Positions 1-8,064 of a DNA stretch of 35,895 bases are shown piece by piece. Source of the stretch: an uncultured Anaerolineae bacterium (GTDB lineage: Bacteria; Chloroflexota; Anaerolineae; Anaerolineales; Villigracilaceae); the NCBI GenBank assembly GCA_903854805.1, contig CAINXK010000507.1:1-35895 (forward strand), given 5' to 3'. The number at the start of each line of letters is the position of its first letter. Positions within the stretch are counted from its first letter, which is position 1. A program made the translations under genes and the position numbers. The notes beneath the pieces were generated by a model. The model searched no databases, was not told the origin of the DNA, and saw only the letters and a list, made by a program, of their open reading frames with translations.

Positions 1-344
1 AACCCAGTGCAGCAATCGCACCTACAGGAATAGTCGATTGTGTTCCTGGCCAGATCATTTTTTCCTCGCCCAAACCCGGCGGGGAGGTGCAAGGCAAGAT
101 CATATTAACGGGCACAGTCAATGTACCGAATTTTGGTTTTTTCAAATATGAATACGCAACACAAGGAAGCGAAACTTGGGCCACCATTGCAGCAGGCGAT
201 AAAATTGTAATTGAAGGAGAACTGGGCGCTTGGGACACATCCCAACTTGTGCCCGGTGACTACCAGATACGTCTGCAGGTAACCGATAACCTGGGCAAGC
301 CTTTGCCCGCCTGCGTCCTACCCGTTCGAGTGATTGCACCGTAA
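1..344 (+). CDS. C-terminal part of an exported protein with an Ig-like beta domain (5' truncated)
   Basis: The reading frame is open from position 3, with no stop before TAA at 342-344, so this is the 3' end of a gene that begins outside the window. A GTG at 87 is inside the frame and is not a convincing start. The visible ~113 residues alternate hydrophobic and polar residues like a beta-sandwich. They contain the patterns 'FGFFKYEYA', 'LGAWDTSQLVPGDYQIRLQV' and a closing 'PVRVIAP'. From memory, this layout (a linear-sequence 'W-D-T-x-x-L-x-x-G-x-Y-x-L-R-L' strand pair) is common at the C-terminus of extracellular Chloroflexota proteins, including some penicillin-binding proteins. The parent protein cannot be identified from this fragment. 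The GNAT gene starts 5 nt downstream, so the two may be co-transcribed. Confidence 0.75.
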   Translation, partial: PSAAIAPTGIVDCVPGQIIFSSPKPGGEVQGKIILTGTVNVPNFGFFKYEYATQGSETWATIAAGDKIVIEGELGAWDTSQLVPGDYQIRLQVTDNLGKPLPACVLPVRVIAP

Positions 345-349
345 ATTCT

Positions 350-883
350 ATGTCTGACTTTGAAATTCGAACCACTGTATCCACAGATCTCGCCCGCTTA
401 TCAGCGTTGGATCATACCATCGATACTGATTACGTCTGGCAGCTGGACCTGCATCGAGAAACCGGTCAGGTTGAAATTTCCTTGCACGAAGTGCGCTTAC
501 CACGCTCTGTTCGTATTGAGCACCCACGCCCGGCTAGAGAACTAGCCGATACATGGCATTTACGCCCAATGCTTAGCGCCATGACCGGGTTGGAAGCCGT
601 CGCATATGTTCGCTTCAGCGATGTCATCGTTCCGCATGCTGTCTGGATCACAGACGTTGTAGTCGGCAAACCGCTGCGCAGGCAGGGGCTGGCGCGCAAA
701 CTGATCAGCACAGCAGAAGCATGGGGACTTCAACGCGGACTGCGCCGAGCAATTATCGAAGTGCAATCGAAGAATGCTCCTGCAATCCGAATGGTACAAA
801 AATTAGGCTTCGAATTCTGCGGGTATAATGATCACTATTATTCGACCAGAGACGTAGCATTGTTTTACTCGCGGGCAATTTAG
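350..883 (+). CDS. GNAT family N-acetyltransferase
   Basis: This is a 177-residue protein with the Gcn5-related acetyltransferase fold. Such enzymes transfer an acetyl group from acetyl-CoA to an amine on a protein or small molecule. The acetyl-CoA binding motif A is visible around residues 104-135: 'VVVGKPLRRQGLARKLI' supplies the R/Q-x-x-G-x-A pyrophosphate-binding loop. It is followed by a helix and the strand 'RAIIEVQSKNAPAIRMVQKL' with 'GFEFCGY', the usual motif B and C-terminal strand. The N-terminal half is a less conserved substrate-binding part. The ATG lies 5 nt after the previous stop without an obvious ribosome binding site, consistent with translational coupling. The substrate is unknown. 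The family call is firm and the specific function is not. Confidence 0.9.
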   Translation: MSDFEIRTTVSTDLARLSALDHTIDTDYVWQLDLHRETGQVEISLHEVRLPRSVRIEHPRPARELADTWHLRPMLSAMTGLEAVAYVRFSDVIVPHAVWITDVVVGKPLRRQGLARKLISTAEAWGLQRGLRRAIIEVQSKNAPAIRMVQKLGFEFCGYNDHYYSTRDVALFYSRAI

Positions 884-926
884 CAGACAGAAGGTTTGTA
901 AACCCGGCCAGGAAAATACCGGAGCA

Positions 927-956
927 AGTCAGCGCAATGCCTGACTGACGATTTTT
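927..956 (+). terminator. Weak hairpin with T-run after the GNAT gene
   Basis: AGTCAG (927-932) can pair with CTGACT (941-946) across an 8-nt loop. An ATTTTT stretch follows at 951-956, after a 4-nt spacer. The stem is short, so termination would be partial. It sits in the 106-nt gap before the next gene, where a transcription boundary is expected. Confidence 0.35.
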
Positions 957-989
957 AAGAACTTATTCGTTTCGCTTGAAAGGTTTTAG

Positions 990-2909
990 ATGCTTACTGG
1001 TTGGGAAGATAGCCTTCTGGTGGGGATAAAAACTGTCAATCAAATACTGACGGCGGGGATTTCAATCACCGCCTTTTCGCTGCTTATTTATGCGCTAACA
1101 TTTAATTTGCGCGACCGTGTTGCCCGTTCTTTTGCGACAATCTTGCTCTCTGTAGTTGTGATTTTTACATGCGAAGCAATCCAGACCACAGTGCAAACGC
1201 AGGAATTGGTTGAAACATTCTTGCGCTTGCAATGGATTGGCCTTGTTTTTCTACCGGCCTCGTATTTGCACCTTTCTGACGCCCTGCTCGTCACCGCCGG
1301 GCGTCCATCAAGAGGCCGGCGGCGTTTTTTTGTGCGCGGAGCGTACACCGTTTCGTTCGGTTTTTTGGGATTACTGTCCCTTGGCTATCTGGTAGGACCG
1401 TTGTTACTCAACGCCCAACCGGCGCCACATCTTCAGCGCACAATCTGGACAGAAATATTCACCGGGTACTACCTGGTGACAATGCTGATGGCCGGCTTCA
1501 ATTTCATCCGCGCATTTTTGCGAATGTTGACACGCTCTGGCCGACGACGAATGTTATATCTGATGGCAGGTGCAACAGCACCTGCCCTAGGAACATATCC
1601 TTACCTGCTGTTTGGCTCATCATTTGCCGCACATTACCCACTGATCTTTTGGAGCACGGCAACGATCATAAATATCATCGTTGGCGGATTGATTATCGTA
1701 ATGGCATACGCAGTTGCATTTTTTGGTGTTGCGTGGCCAGACCGGGTAGTCAAAAGCCGTTTATTCAAATGGATCATGCGCGGTCCGGTGACGGCTTCAC
1801 TCGCATTAGCAGTATTGACCCTGGTGCGGCGCAGTGGCGAAGCTTTTGGGCTGGCATATAATGTTTTTGTGCCAGTCAGCATGGCGGCAACAGTGCTGAT
1901 CATGGAACATCTCATCACGCTGCTGGCGCCATTGTGGGAACGGGTTCTGTTCCTCGGCAGTGACCGCGCAGAACTACTGCTATTACAAAATATTGACGAA
2001 CGCTTGCTAACTCAGAGCGACCTGCGCCAATTTCTAGAAGCAATTTTGGCGGCTGTGCGTGATCATATGCAATCGCCGTCAGCATTTGTCGCCGCATTGG
2101 ACAATTCCAACCTGACGATGCTGATCAATGCCGGGCGTCCCTTCTTGGAAAAAGAACATTTATCTGAAGCGCTCCAAGAAATACAGATAGAAGGCCGCAA
2201 GGAATTCTTATGGAATGATACCTGGATATTACCGCTGCGCGCACGGCGTGGCGCAGACATGGACAGGGATCAGACCCCGGCGCTATTGGGTTTACTAGGC
2301 GTAACCCATCCACACGCCCAAACACTGGAACCTGACCAACGCCAGGCTCTCTGGCTTTTGGCTGATCGTGCGGCACTTGCGCTGGAAGACAGGCTGCTCC
2401 AACAACGGGTCTTTCGTTCACTGGAAGAAATTGAGCCGCAAGTTGAACTCATCCAACGCATTCGGGCTTTGGGACGTTACGACAGCACCACTGCCCTGGC
2501 AGAAGAACTTTCGCCCGATTCAGATATGGCTGAACGAGTACGAGAAGCCCTCAATCACTACTGGGGCGGGCCAAAATTAACCGAATCACCGCTTATGAAC
2601 CTGAGAGTCATCCAGGAAACCGCTAAAAAAGATTTTGACGGTAACATGCCGAATGCTTTGCGCTCTGTACTAAAAAAAGCTGTGGACCAAATCCGCCCTG
2701 ATGGTGAGCGCCGTTTTACCAGTGAATGGATTCTATACAATATTCTTGACTTAAAGTTTATTGAAGGTCGCAAAGTACGCGATGTAGCCAGCCGCCTGGC
2801 AATGTCTGAAGCTGACCTATACCGCAAACAACGCGTAGCCGTTGAGGCTGTGGCAAAAGCAATTCTTGATATGGAATCCAATTTAAACTCCCAACAGGAG
2901 GTGCCTTAA
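990..2909 (+). CDS. Multi-pass membrane sensor protein with GAF-like domain and C-terminal HTH-like segment
   Basis: This 639-residue protein has roughly eight to nine hydrophobic helices in residues 15-310, resembling the N-terminal 7TM region found in some histidine kinases. After the membrane part comes a soluble region (about residues 325-465) with the feel of a GAF domain: 'LLLQNIDERLLTQSDLRQFL', then alternating strands and 'ALWLLADRAALALED'. There is no H-box or ATPase domain, so it is not a kinase. The last ~60 residues ('EWILYNILDLKFIEGRKVRD', then 'VASRLAMSEADLYRKQRVAV') look like a helix-turn-helix of the kind that follows GAF domains in Chloroflexota regulators. A role as a membrane-bound sensor or regulator is inference. 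The ATG is preceded by GAAAGG about 7 nt upstream. Its stop overlaps the next start by one base, so it is coupled to the S1-domain gene. Confidence 0.75.
   Translation: MLTGWEDSLLVGIKTVNQILTAGISITAFSLLIYALTFNLRDRVARSFATILLSVVVIFTCEAIQTTVQTQELVETFLRLQWIGLVFLPASYLHLSDALLVTAGRPSRGRRRFFVRGAYTVSFGFLGLLSLGYLVGPLLLNAQPAPHLQRTIWTEIFTGYYLVTMLMAGFNFIRAFLRMLTRSGRRRMLYLMAGATAPALGTYPYLLFGSSFAAHYPLIFWSTATIINIIVGGLIIVMAYAVAFFGVAWPDRVVKSRLFKWIMRGPVTASLALAVLTLVRRSGEAFGLAYNVFVPVSMAATVLIMEHLITLLAPLWERVLFLGSDRAELLLLQNIDERLLTQSDLRQFLEAILAAVRDHMQSPSAFVAALDNSNLTMLINAGRPFLEKEHLSEALQEIQIEGRKEFLWNDTWILPLRARRGADMDRDQTPALLGLLGVTHPHAQTLEPDQRQALWLLADRAALALEDRLLQQRVFRSLEEIEPQVELIQRIRALGRYDSTTALAEELSPDSDMAERVREALNHYWGGPKLTESPLMNLRVIQETAKKDFDGNMPNALRSVLKKAVDQIRPDGERRFTSEWILYNILDLKFIEGRKVRDVASRLAMSEADLYRKQRVAVEAVAKAILDMESNLNSQQEVP
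2892..2899 (+). promoter_or_regulatory. Strong ribosome binding site of the S1-domain gene
   Basis: An AACAGGAGGTG stretch lies just upstream of the ATG at 2909, inside the 3' end of the preceding gene. It is a near-complete anti-16S match. It fixes the start, because the ATG overlaps the previous TAA as TAATG. Confidence 0.75.
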
Positions 2910-3949
2910 TGGTATCTACGAACAAGCCCGGTTCTACCGATAATACTCAACCAAACCAAGAGAGATCCGCCAATCTGGAGCGGGCAGGTTTACCCACAGA
3001 AGAGCGGGACGATGGTTGGTGGGAATCTGTCCTGGCAGATGAAGAAAGATTTTCATCTTCTAGTGGACATCGCGTTCGCCCACTCACAAATGTCACGTCA
3101 ACAGGAAAATCCACCCAACAGGCGGATCCGGTTGGTGAGCTTCCACAAGCCGATTGGGTCTATGCGGAAGGGGTTTATAAACAGGATCAGATCATCAGCC
3201 TGCGTGTAAGCGGGCACAACCGCGGCGGGTTGCTGGTTGAAAACGACAAACTACACGGATTTGTGCCTTATTCTCACCTGGTTGAAATGACCGGTCAGAC
3301 CGATCTTGAGCGCGAGAACTTCCTGGCCGAATACGTCGGTAAGGATCTACGCCTAAAAATCATTGAGTGTGTGCCCGAGGAAGGCCGGGTGGTTTTTTCA
3401 GAACGCGCTGCCCGCGCCGATGCAGGCCGGCGTACCGAGTTATTCTCCAACCTGAAACAAGGTGAAATCGTTAGTGGAGAGGTCACCAATATCACAGAAT
3501 TTGGTGGTTTCATCGACCTGGGTGGCGTGGAAGGTTTGATCCATATCTCTGAACTTTCATGGGGAAGGGTTCTGCACCCATCTCACATTTTGAAGCTGGG
3601 CCAAACAGTAAGGGTACAGATCATCGAAATTCTTCCTGAGCGCTCCCGGATAGCCCTGAGTCTGAAACGTTTGCAACCCAATCCATGGGAAACTGTCAGT
3701 GCGCGGTATACCACTGATGATATTGTTCCAGCTACCATCACGAGTGTGGTTTCCTATGGGGTTTTCGCCAGATTAGATGAGGGTTTGGAAGGTCTCGTCC
3801 ACGTCTCTGAGATGGATCTGGATGGGGCAGCAGTACGCGACATTTATGCTGAAAACGAAAGAATTAAAGTTAGAATCTTGCATCTGGATCCACACCACCA
3901 ACGATTGGGTCTAAGCCTGAAACTGGATGGTATTCCAAAAAATGTCTGA
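2909..3949 (+). CDS. S1 RNA-binding domain protein (ribosomal protein S1-like, three S1 domains)
   Basis: This 346-residue protein starts with an ~85-residue polar, probably disordered segment and then carries three OB-fold S1 repeats. Repeat 1 is at about 90-160 and is divergent ('LRVSGHNRGGLLVENDKLHG'). Repeat 2 is at about 175-243 ('GEIVSGEVTNITEFGGFIDL', 'GVEGLIHISELSW') and is canonical. Repeat 3 is at about 263-335 ('ATITSVVSYGVFARLDEGLE', 'GLVHVSEMD'). S1 proteins bind single-stranded mRNA and help ribosome recruitment. With three repeats rather than six, this is a short S1 of the type common outside the Proteobacteria, and it could be either rpsA or an accessory S1 protein. It is coupled to the sensor gene upstream (1-nt overlap) and overlaps the FtsK start downstream. 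Confidence 0.88.
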   Translation: MVSTNKPGSTDNTQPNQERSANLERAGLPTEERDDGWWESVLADEERFSSSSGHRVRPLTNVTSTGKSTQQADPVGELPQADWVYAEGVYKQDQIISLRVSGHNRGGLLVENDKLHGFVPYSHLVEMTGQTDLERENFLAEYVGKDLRLKIIECVPEEGRVVFSERAARADAGRRTELFSNLKQGEIVSGEVTNITEFGGFIDLGGVEGLIHISELSWGRVLHPSHILKLGQTVRVQIIEILPERSRIALSLKRLQPNPWETVSARYTTDDIVPATITSVVSYGVFARLDEGLEGLVHVSEMDLDGAAVRDIYAENERIKVRILHLDPHHQRLGLSLKLDGIPKNV

Positions 3950-6143
3950 GAAGCATCAACACAGTATGGAAGAACCACCGCGTCGAGATCTCTTCGATTG
4001 GATTCAGCGTATCCAGGATCATTTTGGCCGTTTCGCTTTCGATATCGGGGGTGTAATCCTTTTCGCGTTTGCACTAATGACCCTGTTGGCCTTGATGGGC
4101 TTGACAGGTGGCTCGCTGCTGACACCATGGTCCATAACCTTATGGCGTTGGCTGGGTTTTGGATCACTGTTTGTTGTGCTTGCAACTGGCCTGGGCGGCT
4201 TGTCTTTGATGCGGAAACCAGTGGATGGAGAGGAAAGGATTCGTTGGTGGCGTGTGGTTGCGCTTGAAATCGCAGCTTTTTTCAGCCTGACGCTGTTCTC
4301 CATTCTAGGCGGCACATCCGTGGAGCGCGCCGAAGCAGGGCTGGATGGTGGTTACACCGGTTGGGCTCTGGCACAACTGCTGGGCAGGATACTTCCCGGT
4401 GATATCCTACGCAGCTCGATGGTTATTTTGGGGCTAGCTATCTTTCTCATCCTCGGATTAGACCTGTTACCGAAATTTGAAGTCTGGCTTTTAAAGCTGG
4501 CAGGGGATGTGCCCACGCCTGTGACAGATAATCTGGATACTGATTCAGAAACCCGGCTCCACCCGATGGTGGAAACACCTCAAGCCCAATCCCCAGCACC
4601 CACAAAAAAAGCGGCGGCAGCTCTGCCCGCAGAATTTAGAAAAAATTTCAAAGTACCTGAAGCATTAGATGAAAAACCCGCTGAACCTCAGCCGCGCAGC
4701 GAAAACCTGCCTCCATTCAGTATGTTGATCGGGGAACAAGCCGCCCGTCCGGATGAACGCAACATCAATATGACAGCGGGATTAATCGAAAAAACATTAT
4801 CCGAGTTTGGCATACCTGCAAAAGTGGTGGGCTTTCGTATTGGCCCAACCGTGACGCAGTTCGCCGTTCAACCCGGGTTTATCAAAAAAACCGGCAGCAC
4901 AGAAACAGACGCGGTGCAGATGAAAGTTCGTGTGGCACAAATTGCCTCTCTGCAAAAAGATCTGGCACTGGCAATTTCAGCCCAGCGTTTGCGCATCGAA
5001 GCTCCAGTGCCCGGCCGCTCATATGTGGGAATTGAAGTTCCAAATGAGCATTCAGCACTTGTACGATTGCGCCCACTCTTGGAAAGCGAAGCATTCAGTA
5101 AGATTACCAAACCCCTGGCGGTCGCCCTGGGGAGGGATGTCTCCGGTTTGCCACTTGTGGCAGATCTAGGGCGCATGCCACATATGCTTGTAGCCGGGCA
5201 AACCGGATCGGGCAAATCCGTCTTTATCGCGGCATTGGCAGCCTGTCTGGCCATGAACAACGAGCCAGATAAACTTCGCCTGGTTATGATCGATGTCAAG
5301 ATGGTTGAGCTATTGCGCTTTAATGGTCTCAGGCATTTATTAGGCAAGGTCGAAACCGATGTGCAGCGCATTTTGGGTGTGCTGCGCTGGCTGGTGGTGG
5401 AAATGGAACATCGCTACCGCTTGCTAGAAGGTGTGCACGCTCGCGACATTGAAGCATACAATCAGAAGGCCAAAACCAGCATCCCGCGCATCGTGGTAAT
5501 TATTGACGAGCTGGCAGATTTAATGATGTCCGCTCCCGATCAGACAGAGCATCACCTTGTGCGCCTGGCACAAATGGCCAGGGCAACAGGTATTCATCTT
5601 GTGGTGGCAACACAGCGCCCAAGCACAGACGTGGTAACCGGTTTAATTAAAGCAAACTTCCCGGCACGCCTGGCCTTCTCTGTCGCATCGGGAATTGACA
5701 GCCGCGTGATTCTAGACAGCACCGGAGCCGAATCTCTGTTGGGCCGAGGCGATATGCTCTTCCTCAACCCGGAAGTTGGCAATCCAATCCGTGCACAGGG
5801 CGTATGGGTAACTGACCAGGAGATCGAACGGATCATCGCATTCTGGCAAAAGAACTCTACTACCATCAACGAAACACCACCCTGGGAAACCCTGCTAAGC
5901 GAACCCGATGAAGGCAGTGACGATGCCCTGGTAGAACAGGCCATTGAAGTGGTGCGCTCTTCACAACGAGCAAGCGCATCTCTAATCCAAAGGCGCCTCA
6001 AGCTTGGGTACCCGCGGGCTGCGCGTCTGCTCGACCAGCTCGAAGAGATGGGGATCGTTGGGCCATCTCAAGGTGGTGGTCGTGAGCGCGATGTTTTGGT
6101 CGAACCTGGCGACGATGATGTTCCAGATGAGCTGGATGAATAG
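3927..6143 (+). CDS. ftsK: FtsK/SpoIIIE family DNA translocase
   Basis: This is a 738-residue membrane-anchored, septum-associated motor that pumps chromosomal DNA during division. Four hydrophobic helices fall in residues ~30-190. A Pro/Ala/Glu-rich linker runs to about 240, followed by the FtsK alpha domain ('MLIGEQAARPDERNINMTAG', 'GFRIGPTVTQFAVQPG') and the RecA-like motor. Walker A (GQTGSGKS) is at about residues 425-432 and Walker B (VVIIDELADL) at about 522-532. 'ATGIHLVVATQRPSTDVVTG' is the conserved sensor stretch. Residues ~655-720 form the gamma winged helix that reads polarity sequences ('ASASLIQRRLKLGYPRAARL', 'LDQLEEMGIVG'). The tail is acidic. The start is either ATG 3927 (23-nt overlap with the S1 gene) or ATG 3942 (8-nt overlap); no ribosome site decides between them. 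All motor motifs are intact. Confidence 0.95.
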   Translation: MVFQKMSEKHQHSMEEPPRRDLFDWIQRIQDHFGRFAFDIGGVILFAFALMTLLALMGLTGGSLLTPWSITLWRWLGFGSLFVVLATGLGGLSLMRKPVDGEERIRWWRVVALEIAAFFSLTLFSILGGTSVERAEAGLDGGYTGWALAQLLGRILPGDILRSSMVILGLAIFLILGLDLLPKFEVWLLKLAGDVPTPVTDNLDTDSETRLHPMVETPQAQSPAPTKKAAAALPAEFRKNFKVPEALDEKPAEPQPRSENLPPFSMLIGEQAARPDERNINMTAGLIEKTLSEFGIPAKVVGFRIGPTVTQFAVQPGFIKKTGSTETDAVQMKVRVAQIASLQKDLALAISAQRLRIEAPVPGRSYVGIEVPNEHSALVRLRPLLESEAFSKITKPLAVALGRDVSGLPLVADLGRMPHMLVAGQTGSGKSVFIAALAACLAMNNEPDKLRLVMIDVKMVELLRFNGLRHLLGKVETDVQRILGVLRWLVVEMEHRYRLLEGVHARDIEAYNQKAKTSIPRIVVIIDELADLMMSAPDQTEHHLVRLAQMARATGIHLVVATQRPSTDVVTGLIKANFPARLAFSVASGIDSRVILDSTGAESLLGRGDMLFLNPEVGNPIRAQGVWVTDQEIERIIAFWQKNSTTINETPPWETLLSEPDEGSDDALVEQAIEVVRSSQRASASLIQRRLKLGYPRAARLLDQLEEMGIVGPSQGGGRERDVLVEPGDDDVPDELDE

Positions 6144-6324
6144 AAGTACAATCTACGCATTCCCTGACGGGGCCCACCGCAGATAGCATCATCAAGATAG
6201 TCCTGATCACAAAGGTAAATTCTGTGACCCATAGCTGGAAGACTTCTCTTCAAGGTTGATAGAAAGCCCAGCGAGTACTACGTTGGATGTTTATGGCACA
6301 CAAGAAAAAAGGAAATTTACTTGC

Positions 6325-6942
6325 ATGGAAAATTCTAAACAAAATTCCCGAACCAAAACATTTACTGACTATATGCGCGGATGGTTTAAAGGAGTGCTGG
6401 ACCCAATCGGCGCATTTTTAAATCGGATCGGTATCACCCCAAACATGATGACCATGCTCGGGTTGCTCGGAAATATTATTGGAGCCTGGTTTCTCGCCCA
6501 AGGCAATATGCTGCTGGGTGGTGTCTTTGTGCTTATCTGCACCCCATTTGACGCGCTGGACGGTACGATGGCACGTCTGCGTGGCGAGGCCAATGAATTT
6601 GGGGCTTTTGTAGACTCTGTGACAGATCGCTATTCTGAATTATTCATCCTGGGCGGGTTATTGTTTTACTTCGCGACCCACAATGATTATGTATCCAGCA
6701 TTGTGGTCTATGCGGCAGCCTCCGGTTCAGTCCTGGTATCCTATATTAAAGCCCGCGCAGATTCGCTCAAGTTTGATGCCAATGTTGGCATTCTGACACG
6801 CATGGAACGTTACCTGGTGGTTGCACCACTCTTGTTGTTCAATCAGCCCGTGATCGCAGTCTGGATCGTGGCGATACTGGCAAATATTACTGCCTTACAA
6901 CGCTTCTGGAAAGTCAGACAACAAGCCAGAAACCAGGCATAA
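6325..6942 (+). CDS. CDP-alcohol phosphatidyltransferase
   Basis: This ~205-residue integral membrane enzyme transfers a phosphatidyl group from a CDP-activated lipid to an alcohol head group. The complete family signature is present when counted from ATG 6325: D76-x2-D79-G80-x2-A83-R84-x8-G93-x3-D97-x3-D101. The four aspartates bind the metal ions and the CDP moiety. Several hydrophobic helices surround it. The frame is open back to a TTG at 6256, but ATG 6325 is preferred: it is preceded by AAAAAAGGAAA about 10 nt upstream and gives the usual family length. The acceptor (glycerol phosphate, inositol phosphate or another) cannot be read from the sequence. It lies 182 nt after ftsK, and Lgt, another phospholipid-using enzyme, follows. 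Confidence 0.92.
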   Translation: MENSKQNSRTKTFTDYMRGWFKGVLDPIGAFLNRIGITPNMMTMLGLLGNIIGAWFLAQGNMLLGGVFVLICTPFDALDGTMARLRGEANEFGAFVDSVTDRYSELFILGGLLFYFATHNDYVSSIVVYAAASGSVLVSYIKARADSLKFDANVGILTRMERYLVVAPLLLFNQPVIAVWIVAILANITALQRFWKVRQQARNQA

Positions 6943-7026
6943 AACCCAAATCTCAAGACTTACCCCGTGCTGATCAGGATACAAATTAAAACCACAAATA
7001 CGCCAGGGTAAGATGGGAAAAGTAGC

Positions 7027-7188
7027 ATGTGTGACGGATCTGGTTGGCATACCAGGCGGCTGGAAACTGATCCGATCACCGTGGAGATTCGCATTGATAT
7101 GGCTGAGACCGGGATGATTGCGCGCATCAACCATGAGAATACCGGTCATTTAGAAATGGGAGAAAACCCAAATGCAGTTTGCTTTTGA
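7027..7188 (+). CDS. Possible small ORF (53 aa) overlapping the lgt start
   Basis: An ATG at 7027 opens 53 codons ending at TGA 7186-7188, 17 nt inside lgt in another frame. A purine stretch (GGGAAAAG, 7015-7022) precedes the ATG, and an in-frame stop (TAA 7009) lies just upstream. The peptide begins MCDGSGWHTRRLE and is mixed polar, with no membrane segment or motif I recognise. It fills most of the otherwise empty gap between the phosphatidyltransferase and lgt. It may be chance; only conservation would settle it. Confidence 0.22.
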   Translation: MCDGSGWHTRRLETDPITVEIRIDMAETGMIARINHENTGHLEMGENPNAVCF

Positions 7189-8002
7189 TGGAATCCATTT
7201 TTTAATATGGGGGCAGAATTTTACACTCTATTATTACGGAATCATCCTGATGAGTGGCGCAATGGCTGGTGGCGTGCTAGCGTATAAAGAGGCCGCCCGC
7301 CGGGAACATAATCCTGATATCGTCTGGGACTTGCTGATCTGGCTCATCATTGGAGGCATCATCGGCGCACGTTTGTGGCATGTGTTTACACCATCCCCAT
7401 CATTGATCGCCGAAGGGATTGACACCTGGTTTTACCTGACCCATCCGCTTGATCTTCTCAATGTTCGTCGAGGCGGGCTGGGCATTCCTGGCGCCGTCAT
7501 CGGCGGAGCTGTAGCTCTATTTTTCTTTACCCGTCGATACAAGTTAAATTTTATCGAATGGGTCGATATTGCTGCGCCTGCCCTGGCTCTTGGGCAAGCA
7601 ATTGGACGCTGGGGCAATTTCTTCAACCAGGAACTCTACGGCGCACCCACCAACTTGCCGTGGAAATTATTTATTGATCCGCTGCACCGTCTGCCAGGAT
7701 TTTCGGATAAAGAATATTATCACCCCTTATTTCTGTATGAATCAATCTGGAATCTGGCCAATATGGGGCTGCTTCTGTGGCTGACACGCTACTTTCACGG
7801 TGCTGACAAACTAAAAACCGGTGACGTGTTCCTGGTTTACTTGATTACTTATCCAGTAGGACGCTTCATACTTGATTTCCTAAGACTGGATGCATCCCAG
7901 TTGGGCGGTATCAACGCCAACCAGACCTTCATGGCAATTGTAGCCGTGCTATCCACGACAGCATTGTTGTGGCGACATCGTCCAACCCAAACAAGTTCTT
8001 AA
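7172..8002 (+). CDS. lgt: Prolipoprotein diacylglyceryl transferase
   Basis: This 276-residue polytopic membrane enzyme moves diacylglycerol from phosphatidylglycerol to the lipobox cysteine of prolipoproteins, the first step of lipoprotein maturation. The family signature GRWGNFFNQELYG is present from residue 145, the equivalent of the G-R-x-G-N-F-x-N-x-E-x-x-G motif. N-terminal elements 'LYYYGIILMSGAMAGGVLAY' and 'IIGGIIGARLWHVF' match the conserved periplasmic/membrane arrangement, and 'RRGGLGIPGAVIGG' contains the conserved Gly-rich loop. C-terminal 'YLITYPVGRFILDFLRLD' fits the conserved R-x-x-x-[DE]-x-x-R region. Length is normal. A GGGAGA ribosome site about 8 nt upstream supports the start. 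Confidence 0.96.
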   Translation: MQFAFDGIHFLIWGQNFTLYYYGIILMSGAMAGGVLAYKEAARREHNPDIVWDLLIWLIIGGIIGARLWHVFTPSPSLIAEGIDTWFYLTHPLDLLNVRRGGLGIPGAVIGGAVALFFFTRRYKLNFIEWVDIAAPALALGQAIGRWGNFFNQELYGAPTNLPWKLFIDPLHRLPGFSDKEYYHPLFLYESIWNLANMGLLLWLTRYFHGADKLKTGDVFLVYLITYPVGRFILDFLRLDASQLGGINANQTFMAIVAVLSTTALLWRHRPTQTSS

Positions 8003-8064
8003 TCGGCCGGTAGAACTTATCATATCCATGACCGGTGCGCAGTATCCCGTTTAAAGGTAGCTCA

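Noticed and set aside
4868..5371. 167-codon minus-strand frame
   Set aside because: Antisense to the ftsK motor domain; composition (Ser/Arg/Thr-rich) is that of a reversed coding strand, with no recognisable domain.
6207..6227. TCACA-N11-TGTGA inverted repeat before the phosphatidyltransferase gene
   Set aside because: It resembles a CRP site only superficially: the half-sites are in the opposite orientation (CRP is TGTGA-N6-TCACA). Most likely chance.
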